NCBI RefSeq assembly: GCF_016132545.1
Contig: NZ_CP066167.1
Location: forward strand, 3,780,001 to 3,844,000
Length of the DNA stretch: 64,000 nucleotides
Direction: 5' to 3'
DNA from: Spongiibacter nanhainus
GTDB taxonomy: Bacteria > Pseudomonadota > Gammaproteobacteria > Pseudomonadales > Spongiibacteraceae
Shown here: positions 55,601 through 62,830 of the stretch, piece by piece
Layout of the letters: every line of letters begins with the position of its first letter
How positions within the stretch are numbered: the stretch's first letter is position 1
The notes under the pieces: generated by a model
Database searches by the model: none
Told to the model about the DNA's origin: nothing
Seen by the model: the letters and a program-made list of their open reading frames with translations, nothing else
Program-made: the position numbers and the translations under genes

Positions 55601-58600
55601 GCTGATGTTGATGATGTCCATGCCTGTGGCACTACCATTGAAGGTAATGAGATCGCCGGCATCAACTGTTGCCAGAGAAGACAGACCCACAGTCAATGTG
55701 CCAGATCCGGTGTGATTGATTACCAGAGCGTCTACATCGTTATCGTCAGTATCGAGATCAGCCAGAGTGACATCAGCGTCGCCGTTGACATTCAAGGTAG
55801 CCGTGGCGTCTTCGATGTCATTGGAGGCGAAATCATCACCGCCAACATTCGAACTGAATACCAATTGACCTTCCAGAATGAAGTTCTGCTCGGCGTTAAT
55901 GGTTACGTTCAACAGGTTGTTGATCTGGTTAGTCGGGCTTGGGAAGCCAGGCTCACCAGTGATATCACCGCTGATGACGTTGGCTGCGACACCAGAGAGC
56001 AGGTTCTCTACGTCTGCTGCACCGTTAGAGTTAATGGTCAACTCGCGCAGGTAAGTACGAACCAAGTCGGCTTCGCCAGCATCCTGGATGCCGTTGCCAT
56101 TATCGTCATCAAACTTGTCGCCAGTAGAAACCCGCAAGTTACCATTCAGCTCAGCGCCACCCTGCATGTTGAAGGTCAGGCTGTTGAGCTCAGTATCTGG
56201 CGCAGAGGGGTTGAACACCAACGACCCCTCAACTGTAACGGTTTCCTCAATGTTGGCCACCTGATCGATAGCCAGAACGAAGCCTTCACCAAAGTAGCTA
56301 AACTTCTCGATATCGCCAGCCAGACCGGCGAAGATGTCATCGATGTTGCGGTTACCACCGTTGGTAATAGTGTTGGTGTAGTAGAGGAAGCTGATATCAA
56401 AACCAGAGGCATCAATGGTTTCAAAGATGTTGGTCTGAGTATCGGTAAATACCAGTGTGCTGTTAGCGCCACCGGTGATGTCAACGCCGTCTGCGTTCTG
56501 GATATCACCCAGAGTCAGAGAAGTGTCGTCACCGTAGATGAATGCATCAACGATAGGATCGCCGCTAACATCCATCAGAACCGAATCTGAAAGATCAACA
56601 TCCTCTGCCAGCATGACAGTAACAGTGCTGTCGGTACCGGTGAGGTTAACCATGCTCAGATCGAGGTCTATACCTTCCACACCCACATCGGCTTGAGTTG
56701 TGTCAGTGATGACCACGCTACCCATGCCTGTCAGCGTACCCTCGTCGTCCAGTTGCTGGAACTGGGCCATGGTCAGGTACAGGGTGGTGCCTTCTGGGAT
56801 CTCCAGACCGCCAATGCCAGTCAGGTCTGTGTTTGGATGCAGGGTTACAACCGGGTCGCTTGCCAATGTGAGGTCAATTACTAACTCACCCTCAACATCG
56901 TAGTTAGCCAGCGAAAACTCTTGATCTGATAGACCCACCAGCTTCAGGCCACCAGCGTCACCTTCAGCGACGACGAAGTTTTCAGCACCGATGTCGTCTG
57001 CTTGCTCCATGGTAAGAACCAAGGTTGCACTGGGAATAACAGGTGTACCTGGATCTGTATCAACGCCAACGATGGTTACTGACGTCACATTGCTTAGCTC
57101 AGTTTCACTTAGGTTTACGGTATCTGTTCCTGTACCGTCACCGATGGTCAGTGCAACCGGACCGGCACCGCCGATGCTGTCGATAGCATCAACACCGGCA
57201 TTGTCAATGCTGAGGTTAGTACCACCTGCGGCACCTTCAAAATCCAGGCCCGTATCGGAGTTACCGGGATCAACCGATGTGGTCAACGTGCCTGCCACAC
57301 CAGAACCGTCGAAGGACCCAAGGTCGTCGCGCAGCTCGGGGAAGAACAGATCAGCATCTGCTGTCACAGTAAGGGACTCGGTACCCACACCGTTGTTGCT
57401 GCTGTTGAACATTTCGATTCTAGTGTCACCACCGGTCACGTTAACGACGGCCGTTTCGGTGTTCACCAATTGGATGCCCGCGACCATCTGGGTCTCGCCG
57501 TCGGGCAGGTCGTTCAGGCCAACAACGTTGACAACCGCGTCGGCACCCGGACGGGCGAAGTCACCAAAAATGGCACCTACAACGTAGCCAGCGTCTTTGA
57601 CGTATTCCACTTCCATCAGGAATTCGACGCCGCGCTCAACGTTACCCAAAGTGAGGGTGTCTTCGTAGTTACCGCGCAGACCCAGCACTTCCAGGTCTTC
57701 GGTGGTTTCACAAGTCCAGAAGGTGTGATCGTCGCCATACATATCGACAACGACGAATGTTTGCACACCAGCAGAGATCAGACCTTGCTCGTCGCTACCT
57801 ACGTCGCCATCGAGCTTAACGTCGAGGCGGGCATCAATGCCGTTACCGTAGATGCCACCCATCCATTGCGATGGACCCGTTGAAGGGCCGAGATCAACTA
57901 GAGCTTTCTCGAAGTGGTCAATGACCAAGCCCTCGACATCGCCACCCACGGTGGAGTAGTCGATCAAGAAGGGGCCATCACTGCCTACAGCCAACTCAAT
58001 GGAGTCACCAGCATTCGGGATAGGCTGACCCCATTCGTCCAGACCGGCTTCAACCGGCACGAACATCAGACCGGAGTTACCAGTGATGCGCAGGAAGGTG
58101 TTGTCAGTGGTGAAGGGGTTCAACACGCCGCCGTCGAGGTCAGTATCAGTGTTGATATTGATACGGGTGAAGTAAGTTACGTCCCCTGGACGCTCATAAC
58201 CGTTGACAGTTTCTGACACACGAACGTTTAGCGTGTTGGCGCCAAGAGGATGGATAGAGCCACCCTCCATTGTGTCATTCTCGTTGAAGTTAGGTGCACC
58301 GCCTGTAATCAACACAGTGCCTTCAGCGAAGTCGCCATTGCCATCAACAAATGCGGTTACGCCTTGATTAGTGACGCGCTCGTGCAGCTGCTGAGCAGTC
58401 ATTTCAAGAGTTACGCCATCCATAACCTCGAAGGAGAAGTCGATGGAGCGCGGCAGGGCGTCAACATTGAGATCGTCTAGAGATACATCCTGGTCAACTA
58501 CCAGGTTGATGACCGAGTGAGCACCGAAAGACTGGCCGATAGTGCTTACTGCTGCGGAACCGCCGATTTCCAGGAACTGGCTTACGGACAGGGTCAGCAC

Positions 58601-61600
58601 AGAGGCGTCGTCGTCGCCGAGCTCTTCGTCGCCACGCATCTGGATAGCAGTTACGCCGCTCAACTCTGCACGAGAGAGATCACTGTCGCGATTCACAACC
58701 AAGGTCAAGTTGCTACCGGTAATGGTAGATCCATCTACCGCAGTGACACCTTGCAGATCATCACCGTCGGAGCCCAGAGTCAGGGTATTGTTACCCAAGC
58801 CCAGGTCAACATTGATCAGTGTCTCGGTACCTTCTTCGCTGCCAACTTCAACTTCTTCGCCACCGATACCGAAGTTGATATTGCCACCAATGATAGTCAG
58901 CGCGTCGTCGCCGCCACCGGTTACCACGTCAACGTTGTCGAACTCGTAAATAGTAATGTCGTTGTCGCCGTCGCTTACGCGAACGACAGCCGTACCGCCT
59001 TCACCAGCTTCGCTGCCAGCAACGATCACGTCGTTGCCGGTTCCTGAGGTCAACTCAAGCTCGTAGGCAAAAACTTCAATTTCATTACCGCCGTTACCGG
59101 CTTCGACTGACAGCAAGCGCGAGTAGGCAGACACTTCGTTCTGGCCATCGCCAAGCACGATAGTGGACAGGTCATCTTCGGTTACCGCGCGGTCGAAAAT
59201 GCTGAACTCGTCATCGTCACCACCGAAGGCTTCGATACGGTTATCACCATTGCCTGCCGTAATCGCGAACGCGTCAGTTGAGTAGACCGTAATGTCATTC
59301 TGGCCTTCACCAACGGTGACATTAACAGTGCCTTCAAGCTCTGCACCTGTGCTGTCGTCGTCGTAGCTCTCAGCCCAGATTTCGTTGTTGCCGTCACCGG
59401 CGGTAACCACAACATCGCCATCGGTCGATACGTCGTACTCACCGTTACCCGCACCGCCAGTAATGGTTACGCTGCGACCATCGTCCAGGTGAGCTTCAAA
59501 GTGATCGTCTGCGGCAGCAGTACCGATGAAGGTCACTTCGTCGTCAAAACCGTTCATCTTCAGGTCAACACCACCGGTGTTGCCTGAAGCATCAATCACC
59601 GCTGGAGTACCTTCTGCGAAAGCATCAGCAATCGAATCACTGATAAGCAGCGACGCTTCACCAGTAATGTTCAGCGTTGTCAGGTTGCTGCTATTGGGGC
59701 CATCGCCAGACAGATCGGAACCTTCGATCACATTGCCGGCGCCAGTAGAAGCCACGTTCAACACTGGAGAGTTGTGCGCCAGAATCAGATCACCGTCGTC
59801 GAAGTTGACGTTGTGCAGTACGACGTTCACACCTTCGCTTGAGGTTTCACGGAAGTGGAAGGCGTAGTCGTTATTGCTAAAGGCACCATCCAAAGTCAGG
59901 GTCGCACCACCGCGAATCCCTGCAACAGTAAGATCGCCAGCTTCAGCGATAAAGTCTTGCCCGTCGCCATCCAGACCTTGGAAGTTGCTCTCGCTAACTA
60001 CCAGCGACTCCAAATCACCGGCACGAGAAAGGTCGATAATGGAATTGGTGTAACGATCGGTGTAGGACTCGTCGAGATCAGGATAAGTACTGTCGTCGCT
60101 ACCGTCACCCAGACCAGTGTCCGGACCGTTGGTGTATACGTTAGGCAGGTTCTCAATGGAGACTGTTTGGATATTCAGCAGCTCTTTGGGCTGAGCGTAG
60201 AAACCCTTAGCGTCTATCTCCAGAGTATTGTTGCCCGCGCCACCGTCGATATAGGCACCGTGCAGGAGATCGAGACGTCCAGCCACAATCAAGTTGTCGC
60301 TATCAGAGGTCAAACCACTTTCTTCGGTACCACCGTTGTTCTGGCTCGGAGTCAGCACGATCGGCATTTCAACGCCGCCGCCATCAGTGTACGAGTAAAG
60401 ATTCTGGTAGAAGGTGACGCCATCGACTGTCACAGGCACCTGCGGGTAGAACGTTATTTCCTGCTCATACAGGCGCAGGTTATTTTCTGAATCGAACAGA
60501 AGATTGGTCAGCAGAGTAAAGTACTGGTCGCTGATTTGCACTTCGGCAGTATTTTCAGTGCCATCGGACAGAACTACCGTGATGGTTTGAGTGCCATCGC
60601 CGTTGTTGTTGAGAGTGATATCAGACAGATCCGGGAAGTTATCATCTACTCCTCCGTTGCCGCTCTCTTCACCATTAGCAACATTGATCAAACCAAGCTG
60701 AACAAAGTCCAAACCAGTCAGATCAGTGATATAGGACATCAGCCCCTTCTGAACAACAGTGTCGCCATATGCGCCAGGCAAAACAGGGTTATAGTTGGCA
60801 TCCAAGTCGTAAAGCGGAATACCACCATCGAAGGGGTTTTCATTGGTCAGGTTGTTGTCGTTACCCTGGGCGTTGGCGTCTTCATCGGGGAAAGCGTCAG
60901 AGGCGTTGTTGCCATCAGTGTTGTCGACGCCGGTTTCACCGTGAGCGTGGGGGTTAAAACCGATAAAGGTAATAGTCTTAGTGATTGGCTCAACCGCAAT
61001 AGTTTCAGGGGCAGTAAATGCCTCTGTGAGCGTAAACACCTCGGGAGTAGAGGGAGTAGGGTCGGCGTCATCGTTGGCGATGGTGCCCGTAGCGACAACA
61101 GGGTCTTTCAGGTTCTTGCCGCTGAAAGTCACCTCTACAGTCTCGTCGGCTTCAAAATCTTGATCGCCGGATACCGTGACGGAGTATGTAGCTGAGGTCT
61201 GACCGGCTACAAAAGAGACTTTGCCCGCTGAGGCAACAAAGTCGTCATCATTGGCTGTACCACCAGTAACCGCAACGCTAAAGTCGACGGCAGAGGTAGG
61301 CGCCTTATCCAGGGTCAGCGTAAAGGTCAGAACTTTGGTACCACTATCGCCTTCGGCGACAGTTGGCGAGCTGACGGACATTTCAAACTTCTGCCCGTTA
61401 GTGTTGAAATCGTCTGGGTTATCTTCTTTTTTACCGCCGCCAGAAGAGCCGCCGTCGTCAGCAGCCGCCGCAACACCAACTACACCAGCAACACCAAGAC
61501 CAACCGCAACCGCTGGATTGATCGCAGCAGAACCACCTGAACCAGCAGCAGAGCCGCCTTGCTCATTAGTATCGATCTCTGCAAGATCGATCGCACCGCC

Positions 61601-61816
61601 ATCAGCCGCAGCAACTTCTACGCCTTCTTCGGCGATTTTGGCAAGAACACCTTCCTGCTCTTCCTCTTCTTTCTTTTTGTCGTCCAGCAGCTCTTCCAGC
61701 TGCTCCTCCGACGCGCCTTCAACAGACACAGTCTCTAAAAGCTCTGCAGACAATGCATCGACAGCATTCGCGTCCACATTTTCTACTAACAAATCCTGAT
61801 TATCTTGCTCTTTCAT
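49613..61816 (-). CDS. Giant type I-secreted surface protein, S-layer or adhesin-like (4,067 aa)
   Basis: The largest gene in the window. There is no classical signal peptide. Residues 1-95 are acidic, with a KKKEEEEQE helix; NPAVAVGLGVAGVVGVAAAA (about 100-120) is hydrophobic and Gly/Ala-rich, then GGSSGGG. A Calx-beta domain follows (about 141-252). Residues 800-1025 hold RTX-like GxGxNxI repeats. Three copies of a 510-560-residue beta module fill about 1655-3240, with a truncated fourth after them. The C-terminal 700 residues contain three 100-residue repeats ending GTTTTLAA and three canonical RTX nonapeptides (about 3462-3490). The last residues (DVAILLLNVTSDDFLATDIVV) resemble RTX C-terminal secretion signals. 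I start at the ATG at 61816, preceded by AGGAGA; 61870 would add 18 residues. The strongly acidic, Thr/Asp/Gly-rich composition fits calcium-bound surface proteins. Confidence 0.92.
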   Translation of the reverse strand: MKEQDNQDLLVENVDANAVDALSAELLETVSVEGASEEQLEELLDDKKKEEEEQEGVLAKIAEEGVEVAAADGGAIDLAEIDTNEQGGSAAGSGGSAAINPAVAVGLGVAGVVGVAAAADDGGSSGGGKKEDNPDDFNTNGQKFEMSVSSPTVAEGDSGTKVLTFTLTLDKAPTSAVDFSVAVTGGTANDDDFVASAGKVSFVAGQTSATYSVTVSGDQDFEADETVEVTFSGKNLKDPVVATGTIANDDADPTPSTPEVFTLTEAFTAPETIAVEPITKTITFIGFNPHAHGETGVDNTDGNNASDAFPDEDANAQGNDNNLTNENPFDGGIPLYDLDANYNPVLPGAYGDTVVQKGLMSYITDLTGLDFVQLGLINVANGEESGNGGVDDNFPDLSDITLNNNGDGTQTITVVLSDGTENTAEVQISDQYFTLLTNLLFDSENNLRLYEQEITFYPQVPVTVDGVTFYQNLYSYTDGGGVEMPIVLTPSQNNGGTEESGLTSDSDNLIVAGRLDLLHGAYIDGGAGNNTLEIDAKGFYAQPKELLNIQTVSIENLPNVYTNGPDTGLGDGSDDSTYPDLDESYTDRYTNSIIDLSRAGDLESLVVSESNFQGLDGDGQDFIAEAGDLTVAGIRGGATLTLDGAFSNNDYAFHFRETSSEGVNVVLHNVNFDDGDLILAHNSPVLNVASTGAGNVIEGSDLSGDGPNSSNLTTLNITGEASLLISDSIADAFAEGTPAVIDASGNTGGVDLKMNGFDDEVTFIGTAAADDHFEAHLDDGRSVTITGGAGNGEYDVSTDGDVVVTAGDGNNEIWAESYDDDSTGAELEGTVNVTVGEGQNDITVYSTDAFAITAGNGDNRIEAFGGDDDEFSIFDRAVTEDDLSTIVLGDGQNEVSAYSRLLSVEAGNGGNEIEVFAYELELTSGTGNDVIVAGSEAGEGGTAVVRVSDGDNDITIYEFDNVDVVTGGGDDALTIIGGNINFGIGGEEVEVGSEEGTETLINVDLGLGNNTLTLGSDGDDLQGVTAVDGSTITGSNLTLVVNRDSDLSRAELSGVTAIQMRGDEELGDDDASVLTLSVSQFLEIGGSAAVSTIGQSFGAHSVINLVVDQDVSLDDLNVDALPRSIDFSFEVMDGVTLEMTAQQLHERVTNQGVTAFVDGNGDFAEGTVLITGGAPNFNENDTMEGGSIHPLGANTLNVRVSETVNGYERPGDVTYFTRININTDTDLDGGVLNPFTTDNTFLRITGNSGLMFVPVEAGLDEWGQPIPNAGDSIELAVGSDGPFLIDYSTVGGDVEGLVIDHFEKALVDLGPSTGPSQWMGGIYGNGIDARLDVKLDGDVGSDEQGLISAGVQTFVVVDMYGDDHTFWTCETTEDLEVLGLRGNYEDTLTLGNVERGVEFLMEVEYVKDAGYVVGAIFGDFARPGADAVVNVVGLNDLPDGETQMVAGIQLVNTETAVVNVTGGDTRIEMFNSSNNGVGTESLTVTADADLFFPELRDDLGSFDGSGVAGTLTTSVDPGNSDTGLDFEGAAGGTNLSIDNAGVDAIDSIGGAGPVALTIGDGTGTDTVNLSETELSNVTSVTIVGVDTDPGTPVIPSATLVLTMEQADDIGAENFVVAEGDAGGLKLVGLSDQEFSLANYDVEGELVIDLTLASDPVVTLHPNTDLTGIGGLEIPEGTTLYLTMAQFQQLDDEGTLTGMGSVVITDTTQADVGVEGIDLDLSMVNLTGTDSTVTVMLAEDVDLSDSVLMDVSGDPIVDAFIYGDDTSLTLGDIQNADGVDITGGANSTLVFTDTQTNIFETIDASGFDISFLYYTNTITNGGNRNIDDIFAGLAGDIEKFSYFGEGFVLAIDQVANIEETVTVEGSLVFNPSAPDTELNSLTFNMQGGAELNGNLRVSTGDKFDDDNGNGIQDAGEADLVRTYLRELTINSNGAADVENLLSGVAANVISGDITGEPGFPSPTNQINNLLNVTINAEQNFILEGQLVFSSNVGGDDFASNDIEDATATLNVNGDADVTLADLDTDDNDVDALVINHTGSGTLTVGLSSLATVDAGDLITFNGSATGMDIINISGTLDLSDDVLNDVDTLVLDESGGLAGSNDVSLTITQAQFDAIGAANIIVNTDGQTSYLNINEFGAAPFDATTISEDIDDIDLFMADGNITLDPATNLTGVDTITVPEGGVLNLTAAQFLQLQGSGTIVGVDEDGNPTSDYSVNITGLTQADIDNGPLDLSDITADNVTLSLAESVELSDDDVLDLDGASSGEVEVLLTDGQDLGIALFSQADGLNVTGTGDTDVFFRFADEDGSPVTFFTSLDASGYSVTQLHALNVFAGGFNVEFLLDDLSGAIDLVIYHDPEELGLLNTTNRVVIVEEGVSVGNNTIALAFNDLDAGDEVITLTMNLMGGVELNGDIVIGGQTPPPNTMPLWLQNVTIVSEGDGSVPNLLTGETNNIFDGDLTPFPAGASPGLENNNLLDVDVIANLAFEMTGQILLNRRTTDDDDDATVSFSGPAAVTIKGIDTSGSDTVIDTLTVSNTGGPLTITAGSDALQLDGTENLVFTGDGDILLDTDTTMAVTDNGVDGGDELSNIDASAFSGDLTLNVVENIDSANFSFTAGSGVTTATFTDGDLDSTGPGEDGWSFDYSNAAAGSELHLAGAIDVDGLDPAAGSELSINMGPNGVLYIDSSMDLSGLDLEILGAQSIVLADEVELTLTASQADGLNIIAGADTGAPGYTGVVNIVGLTNDADPDDPSDAFDLSGISSDVAGTIFLADDDVTLDKATDLGAFSITLEDLAGDSSSRAGQTIRFQNVDQAEREIVVDPDTGAAGTSSTNVVWLFTNDLGGTPVNTDDYSSALGRLFLLADFIDANGGDVEDTFTTLPNTILRVPADDLNEVNVLLQSNAINRIMEIEHFETVGNLIFDDSGISPVEHIESVTLMLGGQATVGNIVVDDVFGANVDPNSVSFNGVTIESYRAVTTGDALANEDFVNDNDGVNEEVSPGVNENVQPNNINTVGNIGVGGNAAEIDLLTVTLDTGDVTVIGDSSAGEGADLTVGDIVFDSEVPASLATLVLEGANKITAGTIDWSDADITAFLMDVGSFTGVFDPVLDAGATGETFTIEDVGGSAGVGTIIYDDVTGAELSVIDGSGSDENVTMTISQIDSNDDGTDDAFTYTATSGVNDITLAGATLEAGSTWTFDLTNAAYGSTVTIDAGTTLQPGSTLNVDLTYGGYADPAVAAQLVIDDSVDLTGVDLNVTGGVINVTAGNSLTLTVEQLADLFASSTPIIGEGTVVVIGDGTDADPDIFSVILAQSADLSAVTIDTDGLNGDDDVTGALEITGASSLPSLDIPFSELTFIADDADNADEEITISYSVDGVPAAPVVIDLSGIDVMDAEAIAAEVASVLDGMVGLVAFAEGEVVRFVASPAIGIEFEVTDVSVTAGTATTLAADIVNSGAVLDQGGIQWTGSAENDVIEGGNEDDVFSMGAGDDTITGNGGSDTFNVDEGTDTIIDLNGDADDLDPLTEEENDVLVVSTGATALASTGGFVATADTINNGAATITADGASDEAVIAVTADGADDDSETITLDVEIVGDSSFPGTVVTLGAGVDVTDAAAVATAIASTLDTIAGITASSTGAIVNASSDSGAPLTIDVTIGGTTTTLAADVGYNVTVDMSQASGPNGYTVVGAGLGASSLSGSAFGDVISDGDDVVLGSNTVDVLTGNAGGDTFAFTVNVSNTAVFAEATVTPAIDREVITITGDGANDTDETLAIDYTLNGVAQTTLTLDFDALGVDPTDAAAVAAAAIAALDARAGISATTGTNPEDIVVSGDNGGDLTIDAVTPGGTTTTLAGAIADGADQAQETTLTVTGTPTAGDVYSILAPGEVPAADYTAMPGDDADAVAAGLAAAFNAAAPATTIDATVVDNVITFADEEDDNGGFTLTLDSTAAFGGSSATGDINNFDELDIVTDFSSGADSISMGLVAGTGNYAEAAEVADYATALANANTAFDGSVTYYLTSATDLDGVGGTGLVEGQEGAGILFADANLDGTADVAILLLNVTSDDFLATDIVV
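52095..53774 (-). repeat. Internal repeat module R3 of the giant protein
   Basis: The third diverged copy, about 560 residues, starting at DLSGLDLEIL then LTLTASQ; contains GLTNDAD in place of GLTQAD. A truncated fourth start (DLTGVDLNVTG, LTLTVEQL) follows near 52080. Boundaries are estimated to within about 30 bp. Confidence 0.6.
53775..55319 (-). repeat. Internal repeat module R2 of the giant protein
   Basis: About 515 residues starting NLTGVDTITVPEGGVLNLTAAQF, with GLTQADIDNGPLDLS, LDASGYSVTQL, GGVELNGDIVI, NLLTGETNNIFDGDLT and NLLDVDVIANLAFEMTGQI in the same order as module R1. Confidence 0.7.
55320..56850 (-). repeat. Internal repeat module R1 of the giant protein
   Basis: About 510 residues starting DLTGIGGLEIPEGTTLYLTMAQF, then TTQADVGVEGIDLDLS, IDASGFDISFLY, GGAELNGNLRVS, NLLSGVAANVISGDIT and NLLNVTINAEQNFILEGQL. 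Position by position it matches R2. Confidence 0.7.
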
Positions 61817-61870
61817 TTGATTCTCCTGGGCACGAGTACTATCAGACAGACCGTCGGATTTCTTTTGCAT

Positions 61871-62830
61871 GGTACAACAAGCTCCCTCACAAGCACGGTA
61901 TTTGGGGTTCTATTTAAAAGCGCTTAAATCCATAGTTATCGAAAAAACTGACGCACCTAACTGCTTTTTCTTAGGATCGATGCCACGTATTGACAACCGA
62001 AAACGAACAGCTTTCGCAGGACGCGACTAGGCACAGTCTCTTCTATCGTGGAAAAAGGTACGTCACGCATATTTTGACGTCAACACCTTTTTCTCTTTTT
62101 TTGTAACATCCTTCATAACCTTGCTAGGAAATGATTTAAGTCAAAACATTGATGTTGTTCTTTAAGATTTTTGTCACACGAATGGTGTAGGGAGGATCAA
62201 CCAAAAACGAGAGAACGAGACTTACCTACAACGTAAGAATAGCGCTCACGAAGCCGGATTTGCCTTGCATTTACCCCGATCAACCGGGCAGGTACTACAT
62301 ACTATTTAACTAGCTGGACTTTTGGCCGCCAGAGAGACAGAAAGCCCTCTGAGACTTTTCGATTCCTTCCTTAAACACCAAAATGTAAATCGCACATCCT
62401 GCGATTTGCCCGCCAACCTCAAAACCACAATGCTTAGTAGCAAAGAGCGGACCAGAACGCCCTGTAGGTTGACAGCCTATTCGTTGTTATTGCTCGCCTT
62501 GAAGCGGAGACGCCGTTAGCGAGAGCTCGTCGTTCACGAGTTATAGGCGCAAACATAGCCTGAAAGCGCAGCGCAGGCAAGGGATTCATACAAACATGCG
62601 CTATCAGATTGCACATCACCAGGGCAAATCGCTCGGAAACCAGATGTATGCGGCGACCACATTGACCCTCAGCGCACAAAAAGCCTACAAGAACACTCTT
62701 TTAACTACGCCACACCGATACAGCTGTGAAACACAGCAAGGGCTGCTCAACTCATCCCAACGCACCGCAATGGTGACGTCTCGCGCTCATTGCCTCAGTT
62801 TGTCGCACAACCGCGAGCTGACTCCCAGCA
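61871..62830. other. 960-bp intergenic region between the giant gene and the HlyD gene
   Basis: No convincing gene. The part 61871-62330 is AT-rich and must contain the leader and promoter of the giant gene; candidate sigma-70 elements exist, but none has good elements on both sides. It includes a bulged hairpin at 62052-62092 and an inverted repeat AAATCGCA-N5-TGCGATTT at 62387-62407. The part 62430-62830 is GC-richer, with reading frames of 65-82 residues that match no family I know. The origin of this second part is unclear. Confidence 0.5.
62052..62092 (+). promoter_or_regulatory. Bulged hairpin with T-run in the leader of the giant gene
   Basis: Arms AAAAAGGT (62052-62059) and ACCTTTTT (62085-62092), with an inner ACGTCA/TGACGT pair offset by four bases, followed by CTCTTTTTTTG on the plus strand. 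As read on the plus strand it has the form of an intrinsic terminator, which would imply a plus-strand small RNA; as read on the minus strand it would be a structure in the giant gene's 5' leader. Confidence 0.4.

Noticed and set aside
54998-56590. Long plus-strand open frame (about 530 codons) opposite the giant gene
   Set aside because: It is antisense to the repeat modules. The giant gene's biased codon use keeps the opposite frames open; the product has no domain, start site or family.
62434-62679. Minus-strand 81-codon frame upstream of the giant gene
   Set aside because: Arg/Ala-rich and without a ribosome site or family. I considered an integron attC or IS remnant, but no core sites or terminal repeats could be shown.
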